Assembly: GCF_016889705.1 (NCBI RefSeq)
Contig: NZ_CP069526.1
Location: 6,886,001-6,950,000, forward strand
Direction: 5' to 3'
Source of the DNA: Amycolatopsis sp. FDAARGOS 1241
GTDB lineage: Bacteria; Actinomycetota; Actinomycetes; Mycobacteriales; Pseudonocardiaceae
Length of the DNA: 64,000 nt
In this document: positions 10,196 through 18,383 of the stretch, piece after piece
Layout of the letters: each line of letters begins with the position of its first letter
How positions within the stretch are numbered: position 1 is the first letter of the stretch
Position numbers and translations under genes: made by a program
The notes under the pieces: model-generated
Told to the model about the DNA's origin: nothing
Seen by the model: only the letters and a program-made list of their open reading frames with translations
The model's database searches: none

Positions 10196-10413
10196 GGGGC
10201 CAGGAAAGCGGAAAATGATCGAAATGTCCGCTACGCGAATAACGCTCACATCATCTGGTGAACCGGAGAATTAGAACAATCGATCATTTTCACGCAAACC
10301 GGTCTAATCTCGACGGTCCGTCCCAGCCCTGACCGGTGACTTCGGACCACTTCCCGTCACCGGCAGTGAACGCTCCCTGTTTCATGAGCCCCGTCACACC
10401 CGATAGGGTGAAT

Positions 10414-11700
10414 TCACGCTTTTTCGGCCGCCGCGAGCATCGCAGTGGTGATCACGGCCAGGTCGGCGTCGTCCGTGACGTACGGCGGCATCGCGTACAC
10501 GAGGTCGCGGAACGGCCGCAACCACGCGCCCTCGGCCGTCACGACGTCGGTGGCCACGCCCAGGTCCACCTCGTGGTCGAGCTGCAGCACGCCGATCGCG
10601 CCCAGGACCCGGACGTCGCGCACGCGCGGCAGGTCCCACGCCGGCGCCAGACCACGCCGCAGCCCCGCCTCGAGGCGGGCGACGTCGGCGCGCCAGCGAC
10701 CTTCGGCGAGCAGGCCGAGCGACGCGTTCGCGACGGCGGAGGCGAGCGGGTTGCCCATGAACGTCGGTCCGTGTGCCAGGACGGGCAGGTCGCCGTGCGA
10801 GATGCCGTCGGCGATCTCGGGTGTGCACAGCGCCGCGGCCATCGTGAGGTAACCGCCGGTGAGCGCCTTGCCGAGGCACAGCACGTCGGGCGTCACCCCG
10901 GCGTGCTCGGCCGCGAAAATCCGCCCGGTGCGGCCGAAGCCGGTCGCGATCTCGTCGAACACCAGCAGCACGTCGTGCTCACGCGTCAGCTCGCGCAGCG
11001 CCCGCAGGTAACCGGGGTGGTGGAAGCGCATGCCGCCGGCGCCCTGCACCACGGGTTCCACGACCACCGCGGCCAGCTCGGGCGCGTGCCGCTCCAGCGC
11101 CCCCGCCAGTGTGCCCACATAGGACTGGTCGACCGGCTCGCCGAACCCGCTCGGCGGCTGTGGCACGAACACCTGCTCCGGCAGGACCCCGCGCCACAGC
11201 GAATGCATGCCACCGTCGGGGTCGCAGATGCTCATCGGCGTGAACGTGTCGCCGTGGTAGCCGCCGCGCCACGTCAGCAGCCGCCGCTTGCGCGGCAACC
11301 CGCGCGAACGCTGGTACTGCAAGCACATCTTCACCGCGACCTCGACCGACACCGAACCGGAGTCACACAGGAACACGTGCTCGAGCCCCTCGGGGGTCAA
11401 GTCCACCAACGACTTCGCCAGCGTCACGGCCGGTTCGTGCGTGAGACCGCCGAACATCACGTGGCTCATCCGCCCGGCCTGCTCGGTGAGGGCGGCGTCG
11501 AGCACCGGGTGCCGGTACCCGTGCACCGCCGCCCACCACGACGACATGCCGTCGACGAGCTCGCGGCCGTCGGCGAGCTTCAGCCGCACCCCGCTCGCCT
11601 CGGCCACGACCAGCGGCGCCACCCGGCCCGGCATGGGCGCGTACGGGTGCCACACGTGCGCGGCATCGAGGGCGAGCAGGTCGTCGGCGCTGGTCTCCAC
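10414..11700 (-). CDS. bioA: Adenosylmethionine-8-amino-7-oxononanoate aminotransferase BioA
   Basis: PLP enzyme that uses S-adenosylmethionine as amino donor to make 7,8-diaminopelargonate. 428 residues. Start motif [12 protein letters not shown], substrate loop [19 protein letters not shown]-site [18 protein letters not shown], and the Schiff-base lysine in [15 protein letters not shown]. It is about 4.8 kb from bioD on the same strand, separated by the two SulP-carbonic anhydrase genes, so the biotin genes here are split. Confidence 0.96.
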   Translation of the reverse strand: METSADDLLALDAAHVWHPYAPMPGRVAPLVVAEASGVRLKLADGRELVDGMSSWWAAVHGYRHPVLDAALTEQAGRMSHVMFGGLTHEPAVTLAKSLVDLTPEGLEHVFLCDSGSVSVEVAVKMCLQYQRSRGLPRKRRLLTWRGGYHGDTFTPMSICDPDGGMHSLWRGVLPEQVFVPQPPSGFGEPVDQSYVGTLAGALERHAPELAAVVVEPVVQGAGGMRFHHPGYLRALRELTREHDVLLVFDEIATGFGRTGRIFAAEHAGVTPDVLCLGKALTGGYLTMAAALCTPEIADGISHGDLPVLAHGPTFMGNPLASAVANASLGLLAEGRWRADVARLEAGLRRGLAPAWDLPRVRDVRVLGAIGVLQLDHEVDLGVATDVVTAEGAWLRPFRDLVYAMPPYVTDDADLAVITTAMLAAAEKA

Positions 11701-11742
11701 GAGCCGACCTTACGTCGGGCGCAGCATGGGCCGCTCAACCCC

Positions 11743-13008
11743 TCAGGCGAGCACGACCGGCAGCTTCTGCAGTCCGTGGACGAGCGTGCTGGTGCGGTAG
11801 GTCAGCTCCTCCTCCGGCACGGCGAGCTTCAGGTTCGGGAACCGCGCGAGCAGCCCGTTGAGCGCGACCTCCGCCTCCAGCCGCGCGAGCGGTGCGCCCA
11901 CGCAGTAGTGGATGCCGTGCCCGAACGCCAGGTGGCCGCCGGCCGCGCGCGTCACGTCCAGGTCCGCCGGGTCGGGGAAGCGCTGCTCGTCGCGGTTGGC
12001 GGCCAGCAGGGACACCTGCACGAACTCGCCGGCGGGGATCGTGTCGTCGCCGATCTCGACGTCCTCGACGGTGTAGCGCAGGGTCGCGATGTTGATGGGC
12101 CCGTCGAAGCGCAGGAACTCCTCGACGGCACCGGGCATCAGCGCCGGGTCGGCCGCCAGCTTGGCGCGCTGCTCGGGCGCGCGCAGCAGCGCCAGCGTCG
12201 CGTTGCCGATCAGGTTCACGGTGGTCTCGTGGCCCGCGACGAGCAGCAGGAACGCCATCGACACGAGCTCTTCCTCGCTCAGCGAATCGCCCTCGTCGGT
12301 GGCGAGCACGAGGCCGGACAGCAGGTCGTCACCCGGTTCGGCGCGCTTCTGCGCGACCAGACCCACGAGGTAGGTGTGCATCGCGATAACCGCGGCCTGG
12401 ACGTCCTCGATCGCGCCGGCGCCGAGCATCGTGTTGGACCAGCCCGAGAACTCGCCGCGGTCCTCCTCGCGCACGCCGAGCAGCTCGCAGATCACGGTGA
12501 TCGGCAGCGGCCCCGCGAACGCGGCCATCACGTCGGCCTGCTCCTGCTCGGCCATCGCGTCGAGCAGTTCCGTGGCGATCTCTTCGATCCGCGGCCGCAG
12601 CCCGGCGATCGCGCGCGAGGTGAAGGCCTTGTTCACGAGTTTGCGCAGCCGCGTGTGGTCCGGCGGATCGGTGTTGAGCATGTGCGCGCCGAGCAGCTGC
12701 CCGAAGTTGCGGTTGATGTTCTCGGGGCCGACCTTCTTCGCCATCAGGTCGTACGCACCTCGGTTGTCCTTGCTCAGCCGCGGATCGCTCAGCAGCGACC
12801 GCGCTACTTCGTATCCCGTCACCAGGTACGACGGCGTGCCGCGCGGCATGCGGATCGGGCACACAGCCCCGTGTTGACGCAGGTTGTGCAGCGTTTCGTG
12901 CGTGTGCTGCAGGAAGCCTTCGTCGATCACGGGCATTTCTTCGGCAGACGCTGAATCGTCCACTGTCGTTTCGCCCCCAAGGTCTGGCCGGATCCGTCGT
13001 ACTCCCAA
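11743..13008 (-). CDS. Cytochrome P450
   Basis: 421 residues, a typical soluble bacterial P450. The I-helix oxygen-activation motif is VAGHETTVNL, the ExxR motif lies in EEFLRFDGPINIATLRYT (the E..R pair precedes it in the K helix region), and the haem-binding loop is AFGHGIHYCVGAPLARLE with Cys as the iron ligand. The overall pattern resembles CYP107-type enzymes. The first ~25 residues are poorly conserved, and the ATG of MPVIDEGF is an alternative start. It ends about 40 bases upstream of bioA. No ferredoxin gene is adjacent and the substrate is unknown. Confidence 0.92.
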   Translation of the reverse strand: MGVRRIRPDLGGETTVDDSASAEEMPVIDEGFLQHTHETLHNLRQHGAVCPIRMPRGTPSYLVTGYEVARSLLSDPRLSKDNRGAYDLMAKKVGPENINRNFGQLLGAHMLNTDPPDHTRLRKLVNKAFTSRAIAGLRPRIEEIATELLDAMAEQEQADVMAAFAGPLPITVICELLGVREEDRGEFSGWSNTMLGAGAIEDVQAAVIAMHTYLVGLVAQKRAEPGDDLLSGLVLATDEGDSLSEEELVSMAFLLLVAGHETTVNLIGNATLALLRAPEQRAKLAADPALMPGAVEEFLRFDGPINIATLRYTVEDVEIGDDTIPAGEFVQVSLLAANRDEQRFPDPADLDVTRAAGGHLAFGHGIHYCVGAPLARLEAEVALNGLLARFPNLKLAVPEEELTYRTSTLVHGLQKLPVVLA

Positions 13009-13062
13009 GTATGCCCACGGCCCGGTGTGCTCCGTGTGGCGCGCGCGGCAGGATGGGTTTCC

Positions 13063-13695
13063 GTGCGCTACCGACCCATTTCCCCTGCCGCCCTGGCCGC
13101 CGAGCTGACCGACCGCGTCGCTGCGCTGCCGAACCGCCGCCTCGCGGTCGCGGTGGACGGCGCGGACGCGGCGACGGACACCAGCGGCCTCGCCGACGCC
13201 CTCGTCGCCCCGCTGCGACTGCTGGGCCGCGCGACGGTGCGGGTGTCCGCCCGCGGTTTCCTGCGCCCGGCGTCACTGCGGTTCGAGCACGGCAAGCAGA
13301 ACCCCGACGCGAGGTACACCGACTGGCTCGATCTGGGCGGGCTGCGTCGCGAAGTCCTCGACCCGCTGACCGCCGGCGGCACCGGCGAAGTGCTGCCCGC
13401 GCTGTGGGACACGACTCGCGACCGCGCCACGCGGCTGGCCCGGGTGCCCGTGCCGGAAAGCGGTGTGGTGCTCGTCAACGGCGAATTCCTGCTGGGCGCC
13501 GGGCTCGCGTTCGACCTCGTGGTGCACCTGTGGCTCTCACCCGCCGCGCTGCACCGCCGGCTGCCGGCCGACGACGCCTGGGCGCTGCCCGCGTACGAGC
13601 GCTACGAAGCGGAGGTCGACCCGAGCTCGCTGGCCGACGTCGTCGTGCGCGTCGACGACCCGCGCCACCCGGCGGTGTACGAACCCGAAGGCTGA
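13063..13695 (+). CDS. Uridine kinase-like protein with degenerate P-loop
   Basis: About 210 residues from the GTG at 13063 (GCAGGATGGG upstream). It resembles the actinobacterial uridine kinase family: beta strand RRLAVAVDGADAA, RFEHGKQNPDARYTDWLDLGGLRREVLDPL, GVVLVNGEFLLG and a C-terminal YERYEAEVDPSSLADVVVRVDDP. The Walker A site, normally GxxxxGK(S/T), reads GADAATDTSGLA and lacks the lysine, so catalysis as a kinase is doubtful. It diverges from the P450 gene and converges with the pimB-like gene with no gap (TGATCA shared boundary). Confidence 0.72.
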   Translation: MRYRPISPAALAAELTDRVAALPNRRLAVAVDGADAATDTSGLADALVAPLRLLGRATVRVSARGFLRPASLRFEHGKQNPDARYTDWLDLGGLRREVLDPLTAGGTGEVLPALWDTTRDRATRLARVPVPESGVVLVNGEFLLGAGLAFDLVVHLWLSPAALHRRLPADDAWALPAYERYEAEVDPSSLADVVVRVDDPRHPAVYEPEG

Positions 13696-14853
13696 TCAGC
13701 GGACGGCGGCCACGGGATCGCCGTCGAGAAGGCCGGCGAGCCGTTCGGCCATCTTGTCCCACCGCCAGTTCTCGGTGACCCACGCGCGGCCCGCCTCGCC
13801 CATGCGACGGGCCCGCACGGGGTCGTTCAGGAGGGCTTCGAGGGTGTCACGCAGCTGGGCCACGTCACGGCCGTCGACGACGTGGCCGGTCACCTCGTCG
13901 AGCACGGCCTCGGGCGCGCCGCCCGACCGGCCCGCGACAACGGGCAGCCCGGTCGCCGAGGCCTCCAGGTAGACGATGCCGAGGGCCTCGACGTCGAGCC
14001 CCTTTCCGCGCGTGCGCGCCGGCATCGCGAAGACATCACCCGCGTTGTAGTGCGCCGGCAGTTCGGCCCACGGCACGGAACCGGTGATCACCACGTGGTC
14101 CGCCACGCCCAGTGCGTCGACGAGCTCCGTGAGCCGCTTGCGGTACGGACCACCGCCCACGAGCAGCAGCACCACGTCCGGCACGCGCTTGCGCAGCTCC
14201 GGCAACGTGCGGATCAACACGTCCTGACCTTTGCGCGGCACGAGCCGGGAAACACAGACGACCGTCGGGCGGTCACCGAGCCCGAGGCGCGCCCGGATTT
14301 CCTCGCGGGCGCCCGAGTCCGGGGTGAACAGCGTGGTGTCCACTCCGGACGGCAGCAGCTCCAACCCGGCCATGGGCCCGAACGCAGCGGCGAACCGGCG
14401 GCGCGTGTACTTGCTGACGTAGGTGAGGACGTCGACGGTGTCCCCGATGCGCCGCAAGGCTTGCCGCGACCCGGGCAGCATCGACCAGCCCACCTCGTGT
14501 CCGTGCGTCGACGCGACGACGCGGCGCGCGCCGACCTGGCGCAGGGGGTGGCCCAGCAGCGCGAGCGGGGCCGCCGCGCCGAACCAGACGGCTTCGCAGT
14601 CGCGCGCCCGCATGATCTGCTTCGCGCGCCGCAGCACGTCCGGCGTCGGCAGCATCAGCGAAGTCGGGTGCCGCACCACCTCGAACGGCGCCGCCGCGTC
14701 GAACTCCACGTGCGACCCGGTCCGGCCCTCCCACGACGGGGCGTAGACCACCAGGTCGTCGGCCGGGAGCCGCGTGGCCAGCGAGTTGAGGTAGTTCTGG
14801 ATCCCCCCTGGCCGCGGCGGGAAGTCGTTGGTCACGAGCAGCGTCCTCAACAC
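13696..14853 (-). CDS. pimB: GT4 mannosyltransferase, PimB-like
   Basis: 385 residues from the GTG at 14853, the same length as M. tuberculosis PimB' (Rv2188c), which adds the second mannose to phosphatidylinositol monomannoside. GT-B fold motifs are TNDFPPRPGGIQNYL at the N terminus, VSRLVPRKGQDVLI at the start of the C-terminal domain, and the nucleotide-sugar site EALGIVYLEASATGLPVV. No Shine-Dalgarno is visible, so leaderless translation is possible. Position next to the NlpC/P60 gene matches Rv2188c-Rv2190c. Confidence 0.85.
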   Translation of the reverse strand: MLRTLLVTNDFPPRPGGIQNYLNSLATRLPADDLVVYAPSWEGRTGSHVEFDAAAPFEVVRHPTSLMLPTPDVLRRAKQIMRARDCEAVWFGAAAPLALLGHPLRQVGARRVVASTHGHEVGWSMLPGSRQALRRIGDTVDVLTYVSKYTRRRFAAAFGPMAGLELLPSGVDTTLFTPDSGAREEIRARLGLGDRPTVVCVSRLVPRKGQDVLIRTLPELRKRVPDVVLLLVGGGPYRKRLTELVDALGVADHVVITGSVPWAELPAHYNAGDVFAMPARTRGKGLDVEALGIVYLEASATGLPVVAGRSGGAPEAVLDEVTGHVVDGRDVAQLRDTLEALLNDPVRARRMGEAGRAWVTENWRWDKMAERLAGLLDGDPVAAVR

Positions 14854-14927
14854 GAGGGGAAGGCTACTGTCCGCGCCCCGGCCCGGTTTCCGGCACCACC
14901 GGTAGCGAACACCCACCCGCGAAACGC

Positions 14928-14965
14928 CACCGGGGCGGCACCGCGTGTGCGGTGCCGCCCCGGTG
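14928..14965 (-). terminator. Hairpin terminator of the NlpC/P60 gene
   Basis: Perfect 17-base arms (14928-14944 and 14949-14965) with loop GTGT, beginning 14 bases after the end of the minus-strand NlpC/P60 gene. It has no T run, as is common in GC-rich actinobacteria. Confidence 0.75.
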
Positions 14966-14979
14966 ATGCGAAAAGAGCG

Positions 14980-16041
14980 TCAGCTGACGCGGCGTGCGCC
15001 GACGTACTGGCTCTGCAGCGGCGAGATCTTCACGACGTCGCCGGTGGTGGGGGCGTGGACCATCTTCCCGTCACCGATGTACATGCCCACGTGGGAGACC
15101 GGGGTGTAGTAGAACACCAGGTCGCCGGGCTGGAGCTGGCTGCGGGCGACCGGGGTGCCGAAGGTCGACTGCTCCCGGCTCGAACGCGGCAGCGAAATGC
15201 CGGCCTGGCGATACGCCCACTGCATGAGACCCGAGCAGTCGAACGTGCTCGGACCGGTGGCGCCCCACACGTAGGCGTCACCCAGGCGCGACAGGGCCGC
15301 GTCGACGGCGGCTTGCGCCGCGGGGCCGGGCGCCTTGATGTTGGTCGGCGCGTCGCTTCCCTTGTCGCCCTGCAGTGCCCTGTCCAGAGCGGACAGCGAC
15401 GGCTCGGTGGCCTTGAGCTGCTTGATCTGGTCCTGCAGCGTCTTCTGCTTGGCCTTGATGTCGTCCGTCAGCTTCGCGGCGGCATCACGGGCGTCCGTGG
15501 CGCGCTTGGCGGAGTCGGCCGCCAGCTTGGCGGCGTCTTCGGCCTGCTTCACTGCACCGGCCAGCGCGTCGAGCGCGGCGTCCTTTTCGGACGCGATCTG
15601 GTCCAGAGCAGAGGAACGCTCGAGGAATTCCTGCGTCGACGTGCCGGCCAGCAGCGCGGAGAGCTTGTTCATCTGGACGCCGCTGAGGAACGACGCGCCG
15701 GCGAACTTGTCGACGTCGACCTTGTACTTCTGCTCGTTCTGCTCGGCCTGCGTGGCGAGCTGCTTGGCGTGGTCGGCGTCGGCGTTGGCCTTGTCGAGGT
15801 CACCCTGCTTGGCCTTGAGGTCGTCCTGGGCCTTCAGCAGGTCCTCGTTGGCCTTCTCGGCCTGGGACGCGAGGTCGCGGTACTTCTGCAGGGCGCTCGA
15901 ACCGGAGTCGGGCGGGGTCTGGAGGGCGGGGACGGGAGCTGCGATGGCCGTGGCCGAGGGCTGCGCGACGGTGACCACTGCGATCACCGAGGCTGCCGCG
16001 AGGGCACCTGACACCACGCGCTTGACTGGATGCGACTGCAC
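14980..16041 (-). CDS. Secreted NlpC/P60 peptidoglycan hydrolase
   Basis: 353 residues from the GTG at 16041, with AAAGGAG upstream. An N-terminal signal segment (VVSGALAAASVIAVVTVAQP...AIAAP) is followed by a long charged coiled coil (about 45-220, LKAKQGDLDKANADADHAKQ). A C-terminal NlpC/P60 domain carries catalytic Cys in FDCSGLMQWAYRQAG and His in HVGMYIGDGKMVHAP. This RipA/Rv2190c-like architecture cuts peptidoglycan stem peptides, the coiled coil usually holding the enzyme inactive. By order it matches Rv2190c. Confidence 0.93.
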   Translation of the reverse strand: MQSHPVKRVVSGALAAASVIAVVTVAQPSATAIAAPVPALQTPPDSGSSALQKYRDLASQAEKANEDLLKAQDDLKAKQGDLDKANADADHAKQLATQAEQNEQKYKVDVDKFAGASFLSGVQMNKLSALLAGTSTQEFLERSSALDQIASEKDAALDALAGAVKQAEDAAKLAADSAKRATDARDAAAKLTDDIKAKQKTLQDQIKQLKATEPSLSALDRALQGDKGSDAPTNIKAPGPAAQAAVDAALSRLGDAYVWGATGPSTFDCSGLMQWAYRQAGISLPRSSREQSTFGTPVARSQLQPGDLVFYYTPVSHVGMYIGDGKMVHAPTTGDVVKISPLQSQYVGARRVS

Positions 16042-16468
16042 GGTCGCGCGTGTCTCCTTTGCTGTCGGGCCGCCGTCGGAACCCTTGCGACGCCGAAGAG
16101 GTCGGGGGCCCTCTCCGCCACGTCTCACCACGCGTGTTTTCGGCCGCGATCGACTGCAACAGCGTCACGCGCGCGGTGTGGTTCCGGTCCTGGCTCCCCG
16201 ACAAAGCCGTTCCGGCGGCGATCTCGCGTCGCCGCCTTGCCGACGGCTGCTGGCCGCGAGATCTCGGACAGGTTACGAAAAGACCGCCACGGCGTCCACC
16301 GGGCCCGGCGCAAAAACTCTGCGTAGTCCGGTGAAACACCATCGGACCAGCGAGGGAGGCAGAGTGTGACGGCCGTCATACTCTCTGGTGTCAGAATGAA
16401 GTGAAATTGCTACCGACCGTTCACCGGGTCGGATCGACCACTTATCGCCCCGTTATCAACCACAAGTG
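16042..16468. other. Long intergenic leader of the NlpC/P60 gene
   Basis: 427 bases between two minus-strand genes. A long 5' leader for the NlpC/P60 gene is likely. I see no convincing gene and no clear c-di-AMP riboswitch consensus. The 16320-16460 part is relatively AT-rich (for example TCATACTCTCTGGTGTCAGAATGAAG) and probably holds the promoter. Confidence 0.4.
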
Positions 16469-16756
16469 TCATGCGGGCTTACGTTCGGGCTCCGCTACCA
16501 GGCGCAGCCGGGGCACCATCCCCGCCTCGGCGAGCGCGTCGACGGCTCGCCGTTCGTCCGCGTCCCACGCGAGGGTGACCGGCGGGCCGAGCAGCACACT
16601 CACCACGCAGTCGTGGCACGCGAACCCGCGCACGGCGCAGCGGTCGCAGTCGACCACCAGCGTGTCGAGTTCGGCCGGGTCGACTCCGCTCAGGTCGGCT
16701 TCGGCGGGTTCCGGGGCTGCGGCCCGGCCGGGCGGGTGGCCGGCGGTGTCACTCAT
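16469..16756 (-). CDS. Small four-cysteine protein of unknown function
   Basis: 95 residues with a strong AGGAG ribosome site before the ATG. The middle carries CDRCAVRGFACHDC, a CxxC-x6-CxxC arrangement likely to bind zinc or an iron-sulfur cluster, followed by a conserved hydrophobic stretch VVSVLLGPP and a helical C terminus (DERRAVDALAEAGMVPRLRLV). I do not recognise a named family. It follows the NYN-domain gene on the same strand, 85 bases away, and may be co-transcribed with it. Confidence 0.8.
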   Translation of the reverse strand: MSDTAGHPPGRAAAPEPAEADLSGVDPAELDTLVVDCDRCAVRGFACHDCVVSVLLGPPVTLAWDADERRAVDALAEAGMVPRLRLVAEPERKPA

Positions 16757-16841
16757 GGGAGGCTCCTCACGTCGTCGTGCTCCTGCTGCGCACGGTAGGA
16801 GCCACCACCGACAAGATCCGGCACGCCGGCGGCCGTGCCGA

Positions 16842-18230
16842 TCAGACGCGACCCAATCGGCTGACGAGCACCGCCGACGGCGCGGAGTGCGCGCCCGCCG
16901 CGCGCACCGAATCCGCGACCGCGCGGTCGGAGGTCGCCACGACCATCGGCCGCCCCTTCGGCTCGGCGGCCACCAGCGAGCGGATCACGTCGTCGGCCAG
17001 CACGCCGCGGTCGGAGAACAGCACGCGCACGCCCCGTGGCACCGAAGCCGGTACGGACAACACGCCAGCACCGTCGAACACGACCGTGACCTCGGCGGAA
17101 GTGCGGGCCGCGAGGGCCGAAAGCTGGTGCACGAGCCGGTCGCGCTGGTCGGCCAGCGCGAGCTCGGGGTACCCGGTCTTGGTGACGTTGTAGCCGTCGA
17201 CGATGAGGTGCACGCCGGGCAGGGCGAGGTAGCGATCGAGCGCGACCACGTCCTGGACGCGCCCGCCCGGGCCGAGCCCCGACGTGGCGCCGCGCACCAT
17301 GTCGGCGGGCCGCGCACCGCGGTCGCCCAGAGCCAGCTCGCGGCGCAGGCCGCCCACGGCGCCTTCGATCGTGTCGACGAGCAGCGCCAGGCGTACCTCA
17401 TCGGCTTCCCGGGCCTCACGAGCCGACTGACGGGCGATCTCGGCGTCGGCGACCGCCCGCTCCGCCCGGGTGCGCTCGGCCGCGACGCGGCGACGCTCGC
17501 GGTCGAGTTGCGCGGTGAGCGCTTCGACCTCCTCGGCCTTCGCGGCGCCCCCGCGCGCCACCTCCGCCCGCGCCTCGTCGGCGGCGTCCCTGGCCTGGCG
17601 CAGCTGCACGCCCTGCTCGCGCAGCCGGCGCAACAGCTTCTCCACCTCGGCCTCGCGTTCACCGCGCGCGGCTTCCACGGCGCCGCGCACGCTTTCGAGC
17701 TCGGCCCGCACTTCGGCGAGCTCGGCTTCGAGCTTCTGGTTGCGGGCCAGCGCGGCGTCGCGTTCGGCCCGCAGCGCCGTCTCCTCGGCGTTCTTGGCCA
17801 CGAGCCGCACGCGCCCGGCCGCACCGGATTCGCCGAGCAGCACGGCGGCGGCCGCGGCGGACACGGAATCGGCGGCGTTGGGGTCGAGGGCGTCGGTGCG
17901 GTGCTCACGCAGCCACTCGATCACGGCCGTGCGGAACTGGGCCGAATCCCCGAGCGAGGCCAGCAGGGCGGTGCCGCCGAGCTTCGCGCGCTTGGCGGGT
18001 GCGAACTTCGCGACGGGCCGCAGCTGCCGCGGCACGTCGGCGGCGGGCAGCTTCGCGACGGCGGCCGCCGCCAGCTCGGCGATGCGCTCGCGCACTGCGT
18101 CGGGCAGCGAGACCCACGATGCGGGTTCGGGCGCCGCGGCGTCGGCGCCGGCTTCGTCAGCCCGCGCCGGCACGGCCGAGGGGCCGACGGCCTCCTCGGG
18201 TTCAGCCGGGTCCACGGGCTGGGGGTGCAT
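16842..18230 (-). CDS. NYN-domain (YacP-like) putative RNA-binding/nuclease protein
   Basis: About 462 residues from the ATG at 18230. An acidic, alanine-rich N terminus leads to a helical domain (PDAVRERIAELAAAAVAKLP), then a coiled coil (about 160-290, EAELAEVRAELESVRGAVEAARGE). The C-terminal ~140 residues are a YacP-type NYN/PIN fold with the acidic motif HLIVDGYNVTKTGYPEL, then VTVVFDGAG and VVATSDRAVADSVRAAGA. These Asp residues would bind metal in an RNA nuclease. It diverges from the exonuclease gene at 18384. Function in RNA turnover is inferred from the domain only. Confidence 0.85.
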   Translation of the reverse strand: MHPQPVDPAEPEEAVGPSAVPARADEAGADAAAPEPASWVSLPDAVRERIAELAAAAVAKLPAADVPRQLRPVAKFAPAKRAKLGGTALLASLGDSAQFRTAVIEWLREHRTDALDPNAADSVSAAAAAVLLGESGAAGRVRLVAKNAEETALRAERDAALARNQKLEAELAEVRAELESVRGAVEAARGEREAEVEKLLRRLREQGVQLRQARDAADEARAEVARGGAAKAEEVEALTAQLDRERRRVAAERTRAERAVADAEIARQSAREAREADEVRLALLVDTIEGAVGGLRRELALGDRGARPADMVRGATSGLGPGGRVQDVVALDRYLALPGVHLIVDGYNVTKTGYPELALADQRDRLVHQLSALAARTSAEVTVVFDGAGVLSVPASVPRGVRVLFSDRGVLADDVIRSLVAAEPKGRPMVVATSDRAVADSVRAAGAHSAPSAVLVSRLGRV

Positions 18231-18383
18231 TGGTCCAGGGTAGGCCCCGGGGCCGGATCGCGCGCCGTTGGTCGCCCGACGTGGGACAGCCCGGCGGGGC
18301 GCCTCATCCGTCACCGCCGTCACACGCGTCACGCCGATCAGCTCGCCCGAGATTGTCGGTGGCCGGTCCTAAAGTGCGCGATC

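Noticed and set aside
7880..10261. 793-codon plus-strand open reading
   Set aside because: Exactly antisense to the intact SulP-carbonic anhydrase gene; composition is His/Arg/Gln-rich as expected from the reverse complement of a GC-rich gene.
5570..11700. Missing bioF within the biotin block
   Set aside because: I looked for a class II aminotransferase of the 8-amino-7-oxononanoate synthase type in this interval and found none; the only aminotransferase is bioA.
10336..12954. 872-codon plus-strand open reading across bioA and the P450 gene
   Set aside because: Antisense to two well-recognised genes and without any family motif.
13882..16011. 709-codon plus-strand open reading
   Set aside because: Antisense to pimB and the NlpC/P60 gene; no motif.
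16042..16330. Possible c-di-AMP (ydaO) riboswitch in the NlpC/P60 leader
   Set aside because: Such riboswitches are common before cell-wall hydrolase genes in actinobacteria, but I could not find the conserved core blocks. A covariance-model search would settle it.
16401..18383. Long plus-strand open reading upstream of the exonuclease-UvrC start
   Set aside because: It is antisense to the NYN and four-cysteine genes, is rich in Arg/Ala/Ser low-complexity sequence, and only the part from the ATG at 18384 matches a protein family.
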